This document shows, piece by piece, positions 34,388 through 45,355 of a stretch of DNA of 64,000 nucleotides. Below the pieces are notes generated by a model. The model saw only the letters and a program-made list of their open reading frames with translations, did not search any database and was not told the DNA's origin. The stretch comes from Ostrinia nubilalis. Its lineage: Eukaryota > Arthropoda > Insecta > Lepidoptera > Crambidae. Positions within the stretch are counted from its first letter, which is position 1, and every line of letters starts with the position of its first letter. The translations under genes were made by a program, and so were the position numbers. The DNA is taken from contig NC_087104.1 of the NCBI RefSeq assembly GCF_963855985.1, positions 15,066,001-15,130,000 on the forward strand. Direction: 5' to 3'.

Positions 34388-34484
34388 GCGTCTGGATGCG
34401 GGCGGCGCAGGACCGGTCTTTGTGGAAAACCTTGGGGGAGGCCTTTGTCCAGAACTGGACGTATTTCGACTGAAACGAACGAAC
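34388..34484 (+). mobile_element. RTE-like LINE 3' end fragment
   Basis: Encodes WMRAAQDRSLWKTLGEAFVQ NWTYFD then TGA, followed by AAACGAACGAAC. Same family as the 12771 fragment, opposite orientation, severely 5'-truncated. Confidence 0.75.
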
Positions 34485-35830
34485 TATGAAATTATTACAA
34501 TATTAACAAAAAAAAACAAGCATGGTGACCCTGCAGCGGGTGAGTGCCAAATGAAATGACGGGCGGCGCGTGAGCGGACTGCGGCCGCAGGCTGAATAGT
34601 TTGTTCTAATTAACCCGCCGGAGCTTATCGGCACTCCCCTCCCTCTTTTATCACATTAGAACTCATTTACTTGCCTTCTACTTGATTGTATTAGCGCCAT
34701 TGAGTTTGTTGGAGGCAGTATGAGTCGCATTAGACACCATTATTTGCTAAGTATGAGTATACTTTGCTCACGAGCTTTGTCCATTTATTTATTGCTTTTT
34801 TTTTAATATTTCATTTTATTTATTTTACCCGGTTGGTATACAGCCATAAAAGAGTTTGATGCCTAAGCAAAACAAAGTAAAATAAATGTAATGATTAATT
34901 GCTTGTGACTACTGAATATTTTAATGTGTGTAGGTGTTTTACCAATATTTGTTGTAGTCAATAAAATTAATACGTAACATTAATACTTTAAATACATAAG
35001 TAGAGGTATACATTTCCATTCCATTTATAAATAGTATACCGTGAAACACTGAGCCTGATTGATTCAATCAGTAATTTGAGTTTGTTTGCGGAGGAGAGGG
35101 CCAATATTGTAATAAGGCACTCGCGCGGCTTCGGCGGTAATTGCTGGAGGCAGCTGTTTGTTTGCCCCGGGTTAGGCGCGGTACACAACACTATTTGGTT
35201 GTTTCGCCACATTCGGGTCCACCGCTTGTAAAGGGTTAAGTGGCAGTCGGTTGACGCAATCATTAAATATAAATTTCGCGAAATGATTGCAAATTATATT
35301 TGACGGAAATATACGAAATAACGGCAAGCGTAGCTAAATTTTATTAAGACTTTAATCAGAGCTCGTGTAAATTAACACCATCGGAGTCAAAAGTGAACGT
35401 ATACTGCTCAAATTATTATCTGAGCACATCTACATAATTTATTAATGTATTAAAATGGCAAATAGGTTAACTCTCGTATCGTATGGTAATTACCGCCTTG
35501 CTTATACTCCGACTCTCTAATCTACTAAATCTGCCTTAATTTCAATCCATTTGCCTAATTTTATAAACAGGGGGTGACGAAATAGGATTAAAAAGATACC
35601 AAATAGACAGAACAGAGATTTATGTTTTTGTGTTTGGTTTATGTTATTAATCAATCAAAATTTCCACACCGATACTTAAAGTAATTTAAATAATTTCTCT
35701 TAAATGCCATAATATTATTATGTAGGTAGAACATAAAAACATCTATTTCAAGTTACAAGGTAAAAATCTTTCAATAATTATTATTGTACTCGAAATCTGG
35801 ATTCCGCAAAAAATATCTCATAATTTAATT
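34485..35830. other. Intergenic; nothing recognised
   Basis: A GC-rich stretch around 34550-34640 and the frame at 34988-35263 (minus) show no domain or splice context. Confidence 0.4.
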
Positions 35831-36009
35831 AAAAAAAAAAAAAATATCTTTATTTGTTTAGACTAATTAAATTAGTACTTGCAAATCGTCAAATGCTCTT
35901 AAGGAGCCTATAAATGTCTCATTCCTTTTTTGCCCTACCAGCGCTTCGAGACAAACATTTGGCAAGTGCTGAGAAGAAGCGCCGCAACAAACTCAGTCAC
36001 CACTGTCTG
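35831..36009 (-). mobile_element. Poly(A)-tailed retroelement 3' end
   Basis: On the minus strand: GAGTTTGTTGCGGCGCTTCT, a stretch ending CTTAAGAGCATTTG, then AATAAAGATATT and a long A-run (about 13 T/A bases on the plus strand from 35831). The AATAAAGATATT plus A-tail end is that of a LINE or SINE. The family is common in lepidopteran intergenic DNA by recollection; its name is not known to me. Confidence 0.6.
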
Positions 36010-36440
36010 CCGGTTTAAAAATATTACATTTCGAATTTGGCAACGTAATAAAATTGCGTTAAAAAATTGTAAAAAATTTCTTTAAAAAACATTTAACTAG
36101 GCACTGTGGAGCTATACTTTTAATAGCTGTTTCCTTGTCAAATGGAATAGTCTTTAATGAAATCGTAATTGAATGATCAGGAGGGAGCAGTGAGCGCGCC
36201 CCCTTACGGCGCGAGTGGTTCGTGAAGTGGTGATTACCGCTACCTGGCGCGCTGTTGTCTCCTCTAATGATTGCAATCGAACGTGCTATTCTGGCCAATT
36301 AAACAAAGTATGTACTCTTGTCTATATAAATACCCATCTTGAGCAAAATATTAACATTGTGATTCGAGAAGTATAAGCTATTTGAGAATCATTTTATCAA
36401 TTTCTTGTTCGTAGCTACGCTCTTGTACTGCTTCTATTTT
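36010..36440. other. Intergenic; nothing recognised
   Basis: Contains a 79-codon minus-strand frame (36059-36298) without recognisable features. Confidence 0.4.
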
Positions 36441-36935
36441 TACCCGACTACGGCAAAGCAAAAGGAGGGTTATGAGTTTGACAGGCTATGTATGTATGTA
36501 TGTATGTATGTATGTTCATGTGTTCCCTTGTAACTTCTAAACTACGTATCAGAATTCGACAAATGACATATCATTAGAAGCGTCTTAATTGTCCGCTGGT
36601 TATAGGCTATATGGGGTTTCACAAAATCGAATGTGGCGCCCTCTAGCGGACAAAACATACAGAGTAAAAAAATAAAGTTAAGATAAATATGCCGTGTTTA
36701 GTAACATTTGAAAGCGCTTTACTTGTACATTTCGAATATATATATATTACTAGCATTTGCTTGTGACTTTACCTGTATTTATGGGCTGATTGCATATAAT
36801 TCAGATCTTTTCGTTCATAGCTTCTTTACTACTTATTAGTTCATCAATTTAACTTTTGTTAATACATATTATGCGCCATAAATACACTTTAACACCAAAA
36901 TAGTACAAATAATAAAAAGTTAAAAAACTAAAACC
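36441..36935 (+). mobile_element. Repeat element with TACCCGACTACGGCAAAG head
   Basis: The head TACCCGACTACGGCAAAGCA, a (TATG)n run at 36487-36514, and GCGCCCTCTAGCGGACAAAA match a repeat I recognise as frequent in Lepidoptera. It runs into the foldback structure at 36936-37211, so the two may be one element. Confidence 0.5.
36487..36514 (+). repeat. (TATG)n microsatellite
   Basis: Seven tandem TATG units inside the repeat element above. Confidence 0.9.
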
Positions 36936-37211
36936 CAACTACGACAAAAAACGACGCTGAAAAAGTATAAAACAAGATTTTCAGAATACTGAACTGAACG
37001 AAGTTGCCAATGTAGTTGCATAGTAATTTTCATGTTTGGAAAGGCGTAGTCACACGTTACTTAAACCTACCTACCGTAGCACTTTGACAACGTGTGACTG
37101 CGGTTTTCCAAACATGAAAATTACTATGCAACTACATTGGCAACTTCGTTCAGTTCAGTATTCTGAAAATCTTGTTTTATACTTTTTCAGCGTCGTTTTT
37201 TGTCGTAGTTG
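36936..37211. mobile_element. 276-bp foldback element with ~120-bp arms
   Basis: The arms 36936-37058 and 37089-37211 are inverse complements with few mismatches (start CAACTACGACAAAAAACGAC). About 30 bp separates them. TTAA occurs just outside both (36920-36923, 37221-37224), which would suit a piggyBac-type duplication but is common in AT-rich DNA. Confidence 0.75.
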
Positions 37212-39831
37212 TTCAAGTCGTTAATTCTTCCCCTGTTTCTGATATTCAAAATTTATGACGAGTATTGTTTCACCGAATGACGTCCTTATTTGGTGTCAAT
37301 GAAGTACTCACTGATATGATAAGCTGTTAGGTAACGTAAGCTGTGTAGATATTAGGTAACGTTATAAATTATTGAAACGTCATCGTCACACAATTTGAAA
37401 AGACATCATTAATTTAGCTAGACTTAGCAATGTAAAGGATCTAAACTAGGTTGCGATATCTATGTAGTTTGTATGATGTTACTGTAAATGCTCGATGGAG
37501 CGAGCGACTGAATGAGATCAGTACGGCTAGCACAAAAAACTTTCGAATTCAAATCGTTTGCGTACTCGAATCGCCATCAAAATTATCAAAACATTTAGTA
37601 AGAAAACTACAACAGCGCCCTCGTGAACGTGTCGTAAAGTGAACTTAGTATGAGATGTGGTTGCAAGAAACTTATTTTGAGAATCAAAATTGTCACGTTA
37701 TCGTTTAATTCGAAGATTGAGTATCGAATTTTATCGAATACGCAAACGATTCGAAGACGAAAGTTGTTCATGCTAGAGGTACAGCCGTCGCTTCAGGGTC
37801 GTGTCGCGCGGTGCGATAGCATTCACGGGCTCGAGTGCGTCTCAATACCTACTCAATGCCGACACAGTGAAGGATGGCAGACTTATGAAAGGGAAATGTA
37901 TTTCTTCACACCTGATATGTACCTATGTAATTATTCATCCTTTCACTTTACAGTGAGGGGTACTTTTTCACCACGAAATCTGTTCCTAACACACCCAACG
38001 TTCGCTCGATTAACCTTTTTCAATGTCAACTTAAATACAGAGTATTTAATGGAAACCACAGCCTGTTTAGTATGTAAATAAATACTGTTAAGCCGAATTT
38101 AAGGTCCAAACTGTAATTATATTTTGTCCCAGTAAAATTTGAATGGCAAATAGTAATTAACACAAAATTTTCTTCATTTCTGAAAAAAAAGGTGGATTTT
38201 TCCGGTAACTATGTATATAATTTTAATGAAAACCTTTTCTTTATAGTATTACTATCTGTGGTATTACTTTAAAGTTAAAGCAAATACCTTGCATATTAAC
38301 GTTTTCTGACAAATGTTGATCTCATTATAGTACACACTTGCTACATAATCCTAAAAGCAACGGATAAGAACTTTATATCCCTTTTAAAAATACTTTCATA
38401 AAATTCAACTCGAAAATGGCAAAATAAATCTCCGTGCTATTTCATAACATCTACTTTATAACGCCGAAACTGCACATCTGGCGACACAAAGAATGCACCG
38501 CCCTCCTTTTCCCATTCCCCACCCCCTTAACCCCCCTTTCTACCATTACCGTCCAAATATCTGGGATCTGGTTGCAAATGCGTACCGCAAAGTGACTATT
38601 TCCCAACGGGAAGTAAATGGTTAGTGGGGCAGACATAAAACATTAATTTTGACTGCATATTATAATATGGCACTATTCTTTGTATATTTATGAGTATGCT
38701 TTGGCAAAAAAACTATGTGTAGAACCAACAACCCTCTGTAGGCACGTGACGGTTTGAGAAGGCCATGACGATAGGTACTTGATGACATAGTTTGGCAATA
38801 CATTTGTCACGTTATAGCCCACGTGATATATAGAAAACGCACCTCTTTCAGCAACATTTCGCCAAATCTCTTGTTTTTATCAAAGTGTCGCAATAAGCGT
38901 ACCTAGTTTCCTATTCCCTGTTCAGTAAACTGGGTGGAAACTTCTTCACCTTTCTATTAGTAGCCGTTCCCTCGCTGTCTCTATTCCACCCTGTTGCACC
39001 CGCATTTGTTACCGAGATGGTCTGCTTACGATGCGGCGCGGTGCGAATACAAATGCCGTGCCTTCGCTTGTAGCCAGGTGTACCTATCTTAGGAAAAGTT
39101 TATTGAGGTACTAGGTCAACCTAGACAACGCATCTATGTAGTAGTACATAGATTAAATAGATAGACTTAATATTGTGCTATGTTGTTGTGTTAATTGTAT
39201 TATTATTGTTATTGTTTGTTTTCTGTAGCTATGCCTTAAATAAAAATAAATAAATAAACAAATAGCCGCAACCGTCCTAATAAATGTAAGCCGAGACAAA
39301 CTTGACCTTCACTGTTTGGGTTTTGTATTTGAGGTCAAGTTTTTTTTGACCTGATGGTTAATGATTACCGTCGTCTGTAGAGTAGTAGATCATGGCTACA
39401 CAGGAGTTGATGTAGCTTTTACTAGATGAAGTTTTTCTTAAGAAAAATGGAAATGTTTTTAATTTGGAGCTTGCACTCGATATTAGATGCAATAATAGAT
39501 ACGTCAATAAATCGAGCACTGTACATTAAGGAAATTAAATGAAATCAAATTAACACTTTACCGTACGACTGTTGTAACGTCACACATTGCTTAGGACGCG
39601 TTCACAGCGGATCCGAGAGGCGGCGAGTCGTGCTAAGCGCCCGATCGTAATCAGCTTACCCGTGGGAACGGTCACGTGCTCGCGACGACGTGGCGGTGTC
39701 GCGAGGCGCCGGGAGTGGCCGCACACTCGGGCCTTACCGTCATATCATAGACGACGGCTTAATTCTGTTTACGACTTAAGATTCAGCCAAATCAACGCGA
39801 TCAGCCGGCGTGCAGCGATGGCGATCAGCCC
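37212..39831. other. Intergenic; one quadruplex-prone tract, no gene recognised
   Basis: Frames at 37451-37642 and 37650-38081 lack domains. A C-rich run at 38511-38536 is listed separately. A GC-rich block (39590-39740) gives a 111-codon arginine-rich frame without homology I can name. Confidence 0.4.
38511..38536 (-). other. G-quadruplex-prone tract
   Basis: The minus strand has four G-runs of 6, 5, 4 and 3 separated by 4, 1 and 3 bases, meeting the usual G3+N1-7 pattern. It stands out in AT-rich surroundings. Confidence 0.6.
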
Positions 39832-39969
39832 GATTCGACCAAACTTTTATCCGAGAATAACTCCTGGTATAACTGGCACATTGACAGTTTCAGTATGGGA
39901 AATATGTCAAAATGTCGAATAACTGACGATTTATTCTAAGATTAATATTTACTCTTGTTTGGTCGAATC
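39832..39969. mobile_element. 138-bp MITE with GATTCGACCAAAC inverted ends
   Basis: GATTCGACCAAAC (39832-39844) is mirrored exactly by GTTTGGTCGAATC (39957-39969) around a non-coding core. No clean target duplication is visible. Confidence 0.6.
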
Positions 39970-40600
39970 CACCCTTAATATGACACATGTAGGGTATTCC
40001 CTTTACCTTAGATTCGCCTGCCGATAAGCAATTTGATATGTGTTAGAGCCAAAGCACACGATGCGTTGCGGCGTTGTGCGACGCCGGAACGGTGTCGCTG
40101 CATCGTCTTACATAATATAATACTGCGAAATCTTTGCGGTGTGGCGCCCCATCGCGTCGTGTGCTTTGACTCTGGGTAAATGATGTATGGCAACTCTCTG
40201 CGTTTGATCGTAGCTAATATCAAAATCCTGCGTTTCAGTATACTGTGCCTACTTGTAGTGATGAATGTGAAATTGTTAGACCTTAGTTGAAATAAAAGTA
40301 AGAAGTCTGTTGCAATACTACAACGAGTCATTTTGCGCAAGTTATAAGACACAGTCAAAAGTGTGCATCTGAAACATTCCAAGATGTATACAATTAGGTA
40401 CTTCACGCACACTCCCGATCAAAATTAGTCGCACCCTGATTGTGTCGCACTCGAGACAACTCACGCTCGAGTGCCTTTATTACGTAGTCATTAGGAGGTG
40501 TACGTACGTAGGTTGAGTTACACTCGGCTTGAGTGATTATAGGAAAAGCAACTCCATAATGTCTCAACGAATTCTCCAAATTAAACGTCCAAACCAAATT
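39970..40600. other. Intergenic; nothing recognised
   Basis: A 134-codon minus-strand frame (40008-40412) is open but has no domain, promoter or splice signal I can support. Confidence 0.4.
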
Positions 40601-41100
40601 AATCATCATTTCAGCCACAGGACGTCCACTGATGAACATAGGCCTCCCCCAATGACTTCCACATCGCACGGTTGGTAGCGGCCTGCAACCAGCGCCTTCC
40701 TGCTACCTTTATCAGGTCGTCGGTTCACCTGGTGGGTGGACGTCCCACGCTGCGTTTACCGGTACTTGGCCTCCACTCCAGAACCTTCGGCCGTCAGTTC
40801 TGCGTACTATGTGCTCTGCCCATTGCCACTTCAGCTTGCTAATCCGTCGGGCTATGTCAGTGACTTTAGTTCGTTTACGGATCTCCTCATTTCTGATTTG
40901 ATCTCGTAAAGAAACACCGAGCATAGCCTTTTCCATAGCACGCTGTGCAACTTTGAGCTTCTTAATAAGGCCTGTAGTGAAAGGCCACGTTTCGGAGCCG
41001 TATGTCATCACTGGTAATAGAGTTTTGTCTTGAGGCATTCAGGTATTTTGGACGAAAAGATGCTATAGCTTCCCAAACGCTGCCCAGCCGAATTGGATTC
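40601..41100 (-). pseudogene. RTE-type LINE reverse transcriptase, C-terminal remnant
   Basis: The minus strand encodes the C-terminal part of an endonuclease/reverse-transcriptase LINE: a degenerate IQLGWAAFGKL block with stops near 41090-41040, then VMTYGSETWPFTT, RAMEKAMLGVSLRDQIRNEE and KLKWQWAEHI in an open frame (41038-40712). A frameshift near 40790 moves the remaining reading, VGRPPTR through VHQWTSCG and stop, to another phase that also holds one internal TGA. A TGAAATGATGATT tail follows, typical of RTE ends. The endonuclease and RT core are missing, so it is a dead, 5'-truncated copy. Confidence 0.85.
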
Positions 41101-41200
41101 GACGATTGACATTGACATTTCTTATGTAAGTACCTGAATTTTAGGCTCACGTCAAGTAGATTTATTATCCTAAAAAGCATTGATTTTATCTATTTTAATA

Positions 41201-41312
41201 TGTAGGGGTTCACACTCATGAATAAACAGTCGCATTTAGATCGCACTCGAAAACGGTCGTTTCATTCCGCCTCCTCACACTGGCTAGACACACACACACG
41301 CCCGCTCCAATA
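41201..41312 (+). repeat. 5' LTR of element C (112 bp)
   Basis: Starts TGTAGGGG and ends CTCCAATA, identical to 46635-46746. AATAAA lies at 41221-41226 and a full initiator match TCATTC at 41262-41267, so the poly(A) signal would fall in U3 ahead of R, leaving R plus U5 under 50 bp. An ACAC run follows. Confidence 0.9.
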
Positions 41313-41314
41313 CG

Positions 41315-41323
41315 TGGTGACCC
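41315..41323 (+). other. Primer-binding site of element C, tRNA-Trp type
   Basis: TGGTGACCC starts two bases after the LTR. Nine bases agree with the tRNA-Trp site, after which it diverges, one C short compared with element A. Confidence 0.6.
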
Positions 41324-41377
41324 GCGACACAGAGTACGCGATACAGTGCAGTGTGCTCGGAATTTGCGTGCAAAAAC

Positions 41378-42256
41378 ATGTACGCGACGATGCCGCCGCC
41401 AGCAAGTTCAGCTCAGGAACCACCTGAACACAAAACCGAAATCGCGACAGTATCGGTTGCAGGCAGAATACCCGATTTTTGGCCTGAAAACCCACGCTTG
41501 TGGTTTGTGCAAGTGGAGGCCATCCTGACACCCCAAAAAATGTCAGATATCAACAAATACTACATGGTCGTAGCAAAACTTAACAAGGAGGCGATACAAC
41601 AAGTGGCAGATATATTGGCGAAACCACCGGAGCAAGACAAATTCGAAACATTAAAAAATAGACTATTGCAAATTTATGAGGAGTCAGAAGCTAGACAAAT
41701 ACAGAAGTTGATTTCAGAAGTGGAATTAGGAGACCAAAAGCCTAGTCAGCTATTGAGAAGAATGAAAGAGTTGGCTAGAGGAAAAATAGAAGATGATACC
41801 CTGAATATACTCTGGCAAGGCCACTTACCTTCCTCGGTGAGAGCTGTCCTCACAGTAACATCGTCCCAGGACCTGGACAGTCTAGCAAGTGTAGCAGACA
41901 AAATAATGGAAACTTACCAACCGGCACGCATCAGCGAGGTTTCCCGTAGCCGACAAGAACCGGTAACAGCATTCGATGTGGCAGCAATCATGGCGGAAAT
42001 ATCTAAAATAAACATGAAAATGGAAGAGATGAATCAGGACAAGGAAAGGTTTAGAGGCAGGAGTAGGAGCAGAGGCAGAAACTGGAATTTTTCTCAATCA
42101 GCTACCAGGAGCGGCAGAACGCCTGACAGTCCCAATTGGTTGTGTTCGTACCACTACAGATTTAGAGCGCGAGCCAGGAAGTGTGTACCGCCGTGCAACT
42201 GGAGGAAACCTGCAACACCATCGCAGGCCCCGCCATCAACGTCATCGGGAAACTAG
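41378..42256 (+). CDS. gag: Gag polyprotein of element C
   Basis: A 292-residue particle protein. I chose the ATG at 41378 (A at -3); the frame is open further upstream but without another ATG. Features parallel element A: RIPDFWPENPRLWFVQVE near residues 31-48, a GDQKPSQLLRRM block, an Arg-rich stretch (RGRSRSRGRN) and a CX2HX9CX3C knuckle (C256, H259, C269, C273). It ends SSGN: the codons GGA AAC directly precede TAG and form the GGGAAAC heptamer, so slippage would occur at the very end of gag. It presumably assembles the particle and packages RNA. Confidence 0.9.
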   Translation: MYATMPPPASSAQEPPEHKTEIATVSVAGRIPDFWPENPRLWFVQVEAILTPQKMSDINKYYMVVAKLNKEAIQQVADILAKPPEQDKFETLKNRLLQIYEESEARQIQKLISEVELGDQKPSQLLRRMKELARGKIEDDTLNILWQGHLPSSVRAVLTVTSSQDLDSLASVADKIMETYQPARISEVSRSRQEPVTAFDVAAIMAEISKINMKMEEMNQDKERFRGRSRSRGRNWNFSQSATRSGRTPDSPNWLCSYHYRFRARARKCVPPCNWRKPATPSQAPPSTSSGN

Positions 42257-42304
42257 ATGAGGTGCAGCAGACGGCGGGAGGCTGCACGATGAAGGACTAC
42301 CGCC
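42247..42304 (+). promoter_or_regulatory. Putative -1 ribosomal frameshift signal, gag/pol of element C
   Basis: GGGAAAC (42247-42253) in gag phase G GGA AAC is followed at once by the TAG stop. After 8 nt, 42262-42268 (GTGCAGC) pairs perfectly with 42281-42287. Loop bases 42273-42277 (GGCGG) can pair with 42300-42304, giving an H-type pseudoknot. The -1 frame is open from 42253 into protease. The heptamer and phase match element A; the downstream sequence does not. Confidence 0.8.
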
Positions 42305-42660
42305 TGATAGTAAGTGACAGAATTTCTCGCATAAAATTTTTAATTGATTCAGGTGCGCATGTATCCGTTTTGCCCAAATCAGTAATTAAAAATAAACAGG
42401 AACTGTGTCTTAACTCTAACTTTAAATTGTTCGCAGCAAACGGCACGGAAATAAAAACCTACGGAACCAAAACACTCACACTTGACCTAAATTTGAGGAG
42501 ACCTTTCAAGTGGACTTTCATAATATGTGACGTCAAACAACCTATTTTAGGGGTAGATTTCCTTAACTATCATAGGTTAATCATTGATATTAATGGCCGT
42601 TGTTTATTAGATAAATTAACTAATTTTGGCAGTGTATGGATCGATCGTAAACAATTCTGA
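42253..42660 (+). CDS. pol: Protease region of Pol, element C
   Basis: The -1 frame entered from the gag slippery site. It encodes a retropepsin with [15 protein letters not shown] (catalytic Asp at 42346-42348) and the distal ILGVDFL block, and would cleave Gag-Pol. It has no ATG near its start; the first is at 42289, 33 nt past the gag stop. The frame ends at TGA 42658-42660, about 100 nt beyond the protease fold, whereas in element A protease and RT are continuous. The stop is therefore a lesion or a second recoding site. Confidence 0.85.
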   Translation, partial: LDEVQQTAGGCTMKDYRLIVSDRISRIKFLIDSGAHVSVLPKSVIKNKQELCLNSNFKLFAANGTEIKTYGTKTLTLDLNLRRPFKWTFIICDVKQPILGVDFLNYHRLIIDINGRCLLDKLTNFGSVWIDRKQF

Positions 42661-45355
42661 GTTGGCTATTTCGACCTTGCGAAGCGACCACCCGGTATAT
42701 GAGATATTAAAACGATATCCAGAGGTTCTCAAACCTTTGTCGTTTAAGGAGGCACCCAAGCATTCTGTTTATCACTATATAGAAACTACAGGTCCACCTG
42801 TATTTTGCAAACCAAGACCATTACCGCCGAATCGTTATAAATTAGCTAGAGAAGAATTCGAGAATATGTTAGAAGCAGGTATATGTAAACCCTCAAAATC
42901 GGCATGGGCCAGTCCCTTACATTTAGTTCCCAAAAAAGATGGTCAAGTTCGCCCTTGTGGTGACTATAGAGCTTTGAATGCCATTACTAAGCCTGATAGG
43001 TATCCTATCCCGAGAGTTCAAGATTTTACATATTTACTTAATGGAAAAACAATATTTTCTAAAATCGATATAAAAAAAGCATACCACAATATTTTAATTA
43101 ATCCGGACGATGTACCCAAAACAGCCATTACGACACCGTTCGGACTTTACGAATTTGAACGCATGACCTTTGGTTTGAGAAACGCTTCCCAAACGTTCCA
43201 ACGTTTTATGACTAACTCAGTATTATCAGGTTTAGACTTCGTGTACTGTTACTGTGACGATATTTTGATTGCGTCAGCAAATGATAAAACACACAATGAA
43301 CACTTAGAACAAATATTTAAACGGTTGGATGAATACGGTATAACAATTAATTTAGAGAAATGTACATTCAAGGCAACGAGTATAGAATTTTTGGGTTATG
43401 AAGTCACAGTAAAAGGTATTAGACCATTAGAAACAAAAGTTAAAGCAATTTTAGAATATCCAAAACCTGAAAATGTAAGTCAGTTACGAAAATTTTTAGG
43501 AATGGTAAACTTTTATAGGAATCACCTACCTAAAGCTGCCGAATATTTAAAAATATTAGATAGTTTCATTGGTAACGCTAAAAAAAATGACAAAACATTA
43601 ATATGTTGGACACCGGATGCCGATCAAGCATTCTCGGAGTGCAAAAATAAACTCATAGAGGCAGTCACGTTGTCATACCCTTCTATTGACGCGCCATTTG
43701 CCCTTTTCGCTGACGCGTCGAATAGTTGCGTAGGAGCCGTTTTGCAACAGTACGTAGACGGTCAATGGCATCCGCTTGGATATTTTTCACGCAAACTGAA
43801 TGAGACACAAATAAAATATAGCACGTATGATAGGGAGTTACTCGCAATATTTTTAGCCATGGAACATTTTAGAAGCTTATTCGAAGGTAAAGAATTAATC
43901 ATTTTCATAGACCATAAGCCATTAACATTCGCTTTCTCAAAATTAGGTAAAAATAACAACAAAGAGAGCCCGAGACGGGTCAGACAGTTGTTATTTATAA
44001 GTGAGTTTACCACGGATATTCGACATGTAAGCGGACAAGATAACATTGTCGCAGACGCATTATCCCGAGTGGATACCATAGAATGCACTTCAAGCGTCAT
44101 TAATTTTGAAAAATTAGCAGAAGATCAAAGTTCTGATGACGAGCTCAAAATGTATTTAAACAGTTCTCAACACCAATTAAAAGAAATTTTAATACCAAAT
44201 ACCAATAAGGCTATTTATTGTGAAATTTCGACTGGAATTGCAAGACCTTATCTTACAGAGAAATTTAGAAAAGATGTTTTTCATGCTATTCATAATCTTA
44301 GTCATCCAGGTTTGCGTACGTCACAGAAAATGATTAAAGATAGATTTTTTTGGCCTAACATGAACAAGGATATAGGTTTATGGAGTAAAACTTGCATAAA
44401 TTGTCAAAAAGCTAAGACAAATAGACACACGATTTCTAGTTATGGTAAATTTTCACAAGTGGATAGATTTGACCACATACATGTAGACCTCATAGGACCA
44501 CTACCTGTTACTACAAATGATTATAGGTATTGTTTAACAGTTATAGATAGGGGCACTGGTTGGCCAGAGGCATTTCCATTAAAAGAGATAACAGCTGAGG
44601 TAGTAGCAAAAACCTTGTATGAAGGCTGGATTTGTAGGTTTGGCTGCCCTGTTAAGCTCACAAGCGACCAGGGCAGACAATTTGAGAGCAAGTTATTTTC
44701 AATTTTAATGTCATATTTAGGTATTCAAAAGATAAGAACAACTCCATACCATCCGCAGAGCAACGGAGCTGTAGAAAGATGGCACCGATGTGTCAAGGCA
44801 TCGTTAATGGCACGACTAGATGGCAGTAAAAATTGGGCACAGGAACTTCCTACCGTAATGCTAGGACTCCGTGCTGCTAGTAAGTCGGATATAGGAATTA
44901 GCGCCGCTCAAATGGTTTATGGACGATCCCTACGACTGCCAGGTGAATTTTTTTCAAGTTCAGAAAATACCTTATATGAACCTTATACGATTATACAGAA
45001 TATTAACGAAACTATAAATAAATTGAAACCCATTAAGGAAGACATTACTAATAAATATACAAAATCATTTTTCATTCACCCTGAATTAAAAAAATGTTCG
45101 CATGTATTTGTAAGAAATGACATGATAAAAAAATCATTAACATGTCCGTACCAAGGTCCATATAAGATATTAGAGAGATACGATAAAGTTTTTAAGTTGC
45201 AACTTCCGGATAGAGAATTAGTTGTTTCAATAGATAGGTTAAAACCTGCGTATATGTTACAAGAAAATATACCTTCCACAGAAGAAAGCATAAAGTCGTG
45301 TATTAAGAAATCTAGCAGTGGCAGGGTCATAAAACCACCTGTCAGATTCTCTTAA
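42620..45355 (+). CDS. pol: Reverse transcriptase, RNase H and integrase of element C
   Basis: Open from 42620, +1 relative to the protease frame, with no ATG suited for independent initiation before RT motifs. RT core has LGL-type [13 protein letters not shown] and YCDD at 43250-43261 (element A has YLDD); RNase H has FADASNS; integrase has the HHCC module, D at 44486-44488, D at 44666-44668 and E at 44774-44776 (35 residues between the last two) and a GPY module (YQGPYKILE). It ends [13 protein letters not shown], like element A. All catalytic residues are present; only the junction with protease is out of frame. Confidence 0.9.
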   Translation, partial: LILAVYGSIVNNSELAISTLRSDHPVYEILKRYPEVLKPLSFKEAPKHSVYHYIETTGPPVFCKPRPLPPNRYKLAREEFENMLEAGICKPSKSAWASPLHLVPKKDGQVRPCGDYRALNAITKPDRYPIPRVQDFTYLLNGKTIFSKIDIKKAYHNILINPDDVPKTAITTPFGLYEFERMTFGLRNASQTFQRFMTNSVLSGLDFVYCYCDDILIASANDKTHNEHLEQIFKRLDEYGITINLEKCTFKATSIEFLGYEVTVKGIRPLETKVKAILEYPKPENVSQLRKFLGMVNFYRNHLPKAAEYLKILDSFIGNAKKNDKTLICWTPDADQAFSECKNKLIEAVTLSYPSIDAPFALFADASNSCVGAVLQQYVDGQWHPLGYFSRKLNETQIKYSTYDRELLAIFLAMEHFRSLFEGKELIIFIDHKPLTFAFSKLGKNNNKESPRRVRQLLFISEFTTDIRHVSGQDNIVADALSRVDTIECTSSVINFEKLAEDQSSDDELKMYLNSSQHQLKEILIPNTNKAIYCEISTGIARPYLTEKFRKDVFHAIHNLSHPGLRTSQKMIKDRFFWPNMNKDIGLWSKTCINCQKAKTNRHTISSYGKFSQVDRFDHIHVDLIGPLPVTTNDYRYCLTVIDRGTGWPEAFPLKEITAEVVAKTLYEGWICRFGCPVKLTSDQGRQFESKLFSILMSYLGIQKIRTTPYHPQSNGAVERWHRCVKASLMARLDGSKNWAQELPTVMLGLRAASKSDIGISAAQMVYGRSLRLPGEFFSSSENTLYEPYTIIQNINETINKLKPIKEDITNKYTKSFFIHPELKKCSHVFVRNDMIKKSLTCPYQGPYKILERYDKVFKLQLPDRELVVSIDRLKPAYMLQENIPSTEESIKSCIKKSSSGRVIKPPVRFS

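Noticed and set aside
41351..41377. Gag of element C starting at 41351
   Set aside because: That codon is GTG; the first ATG in frame is 41378 with a good context.
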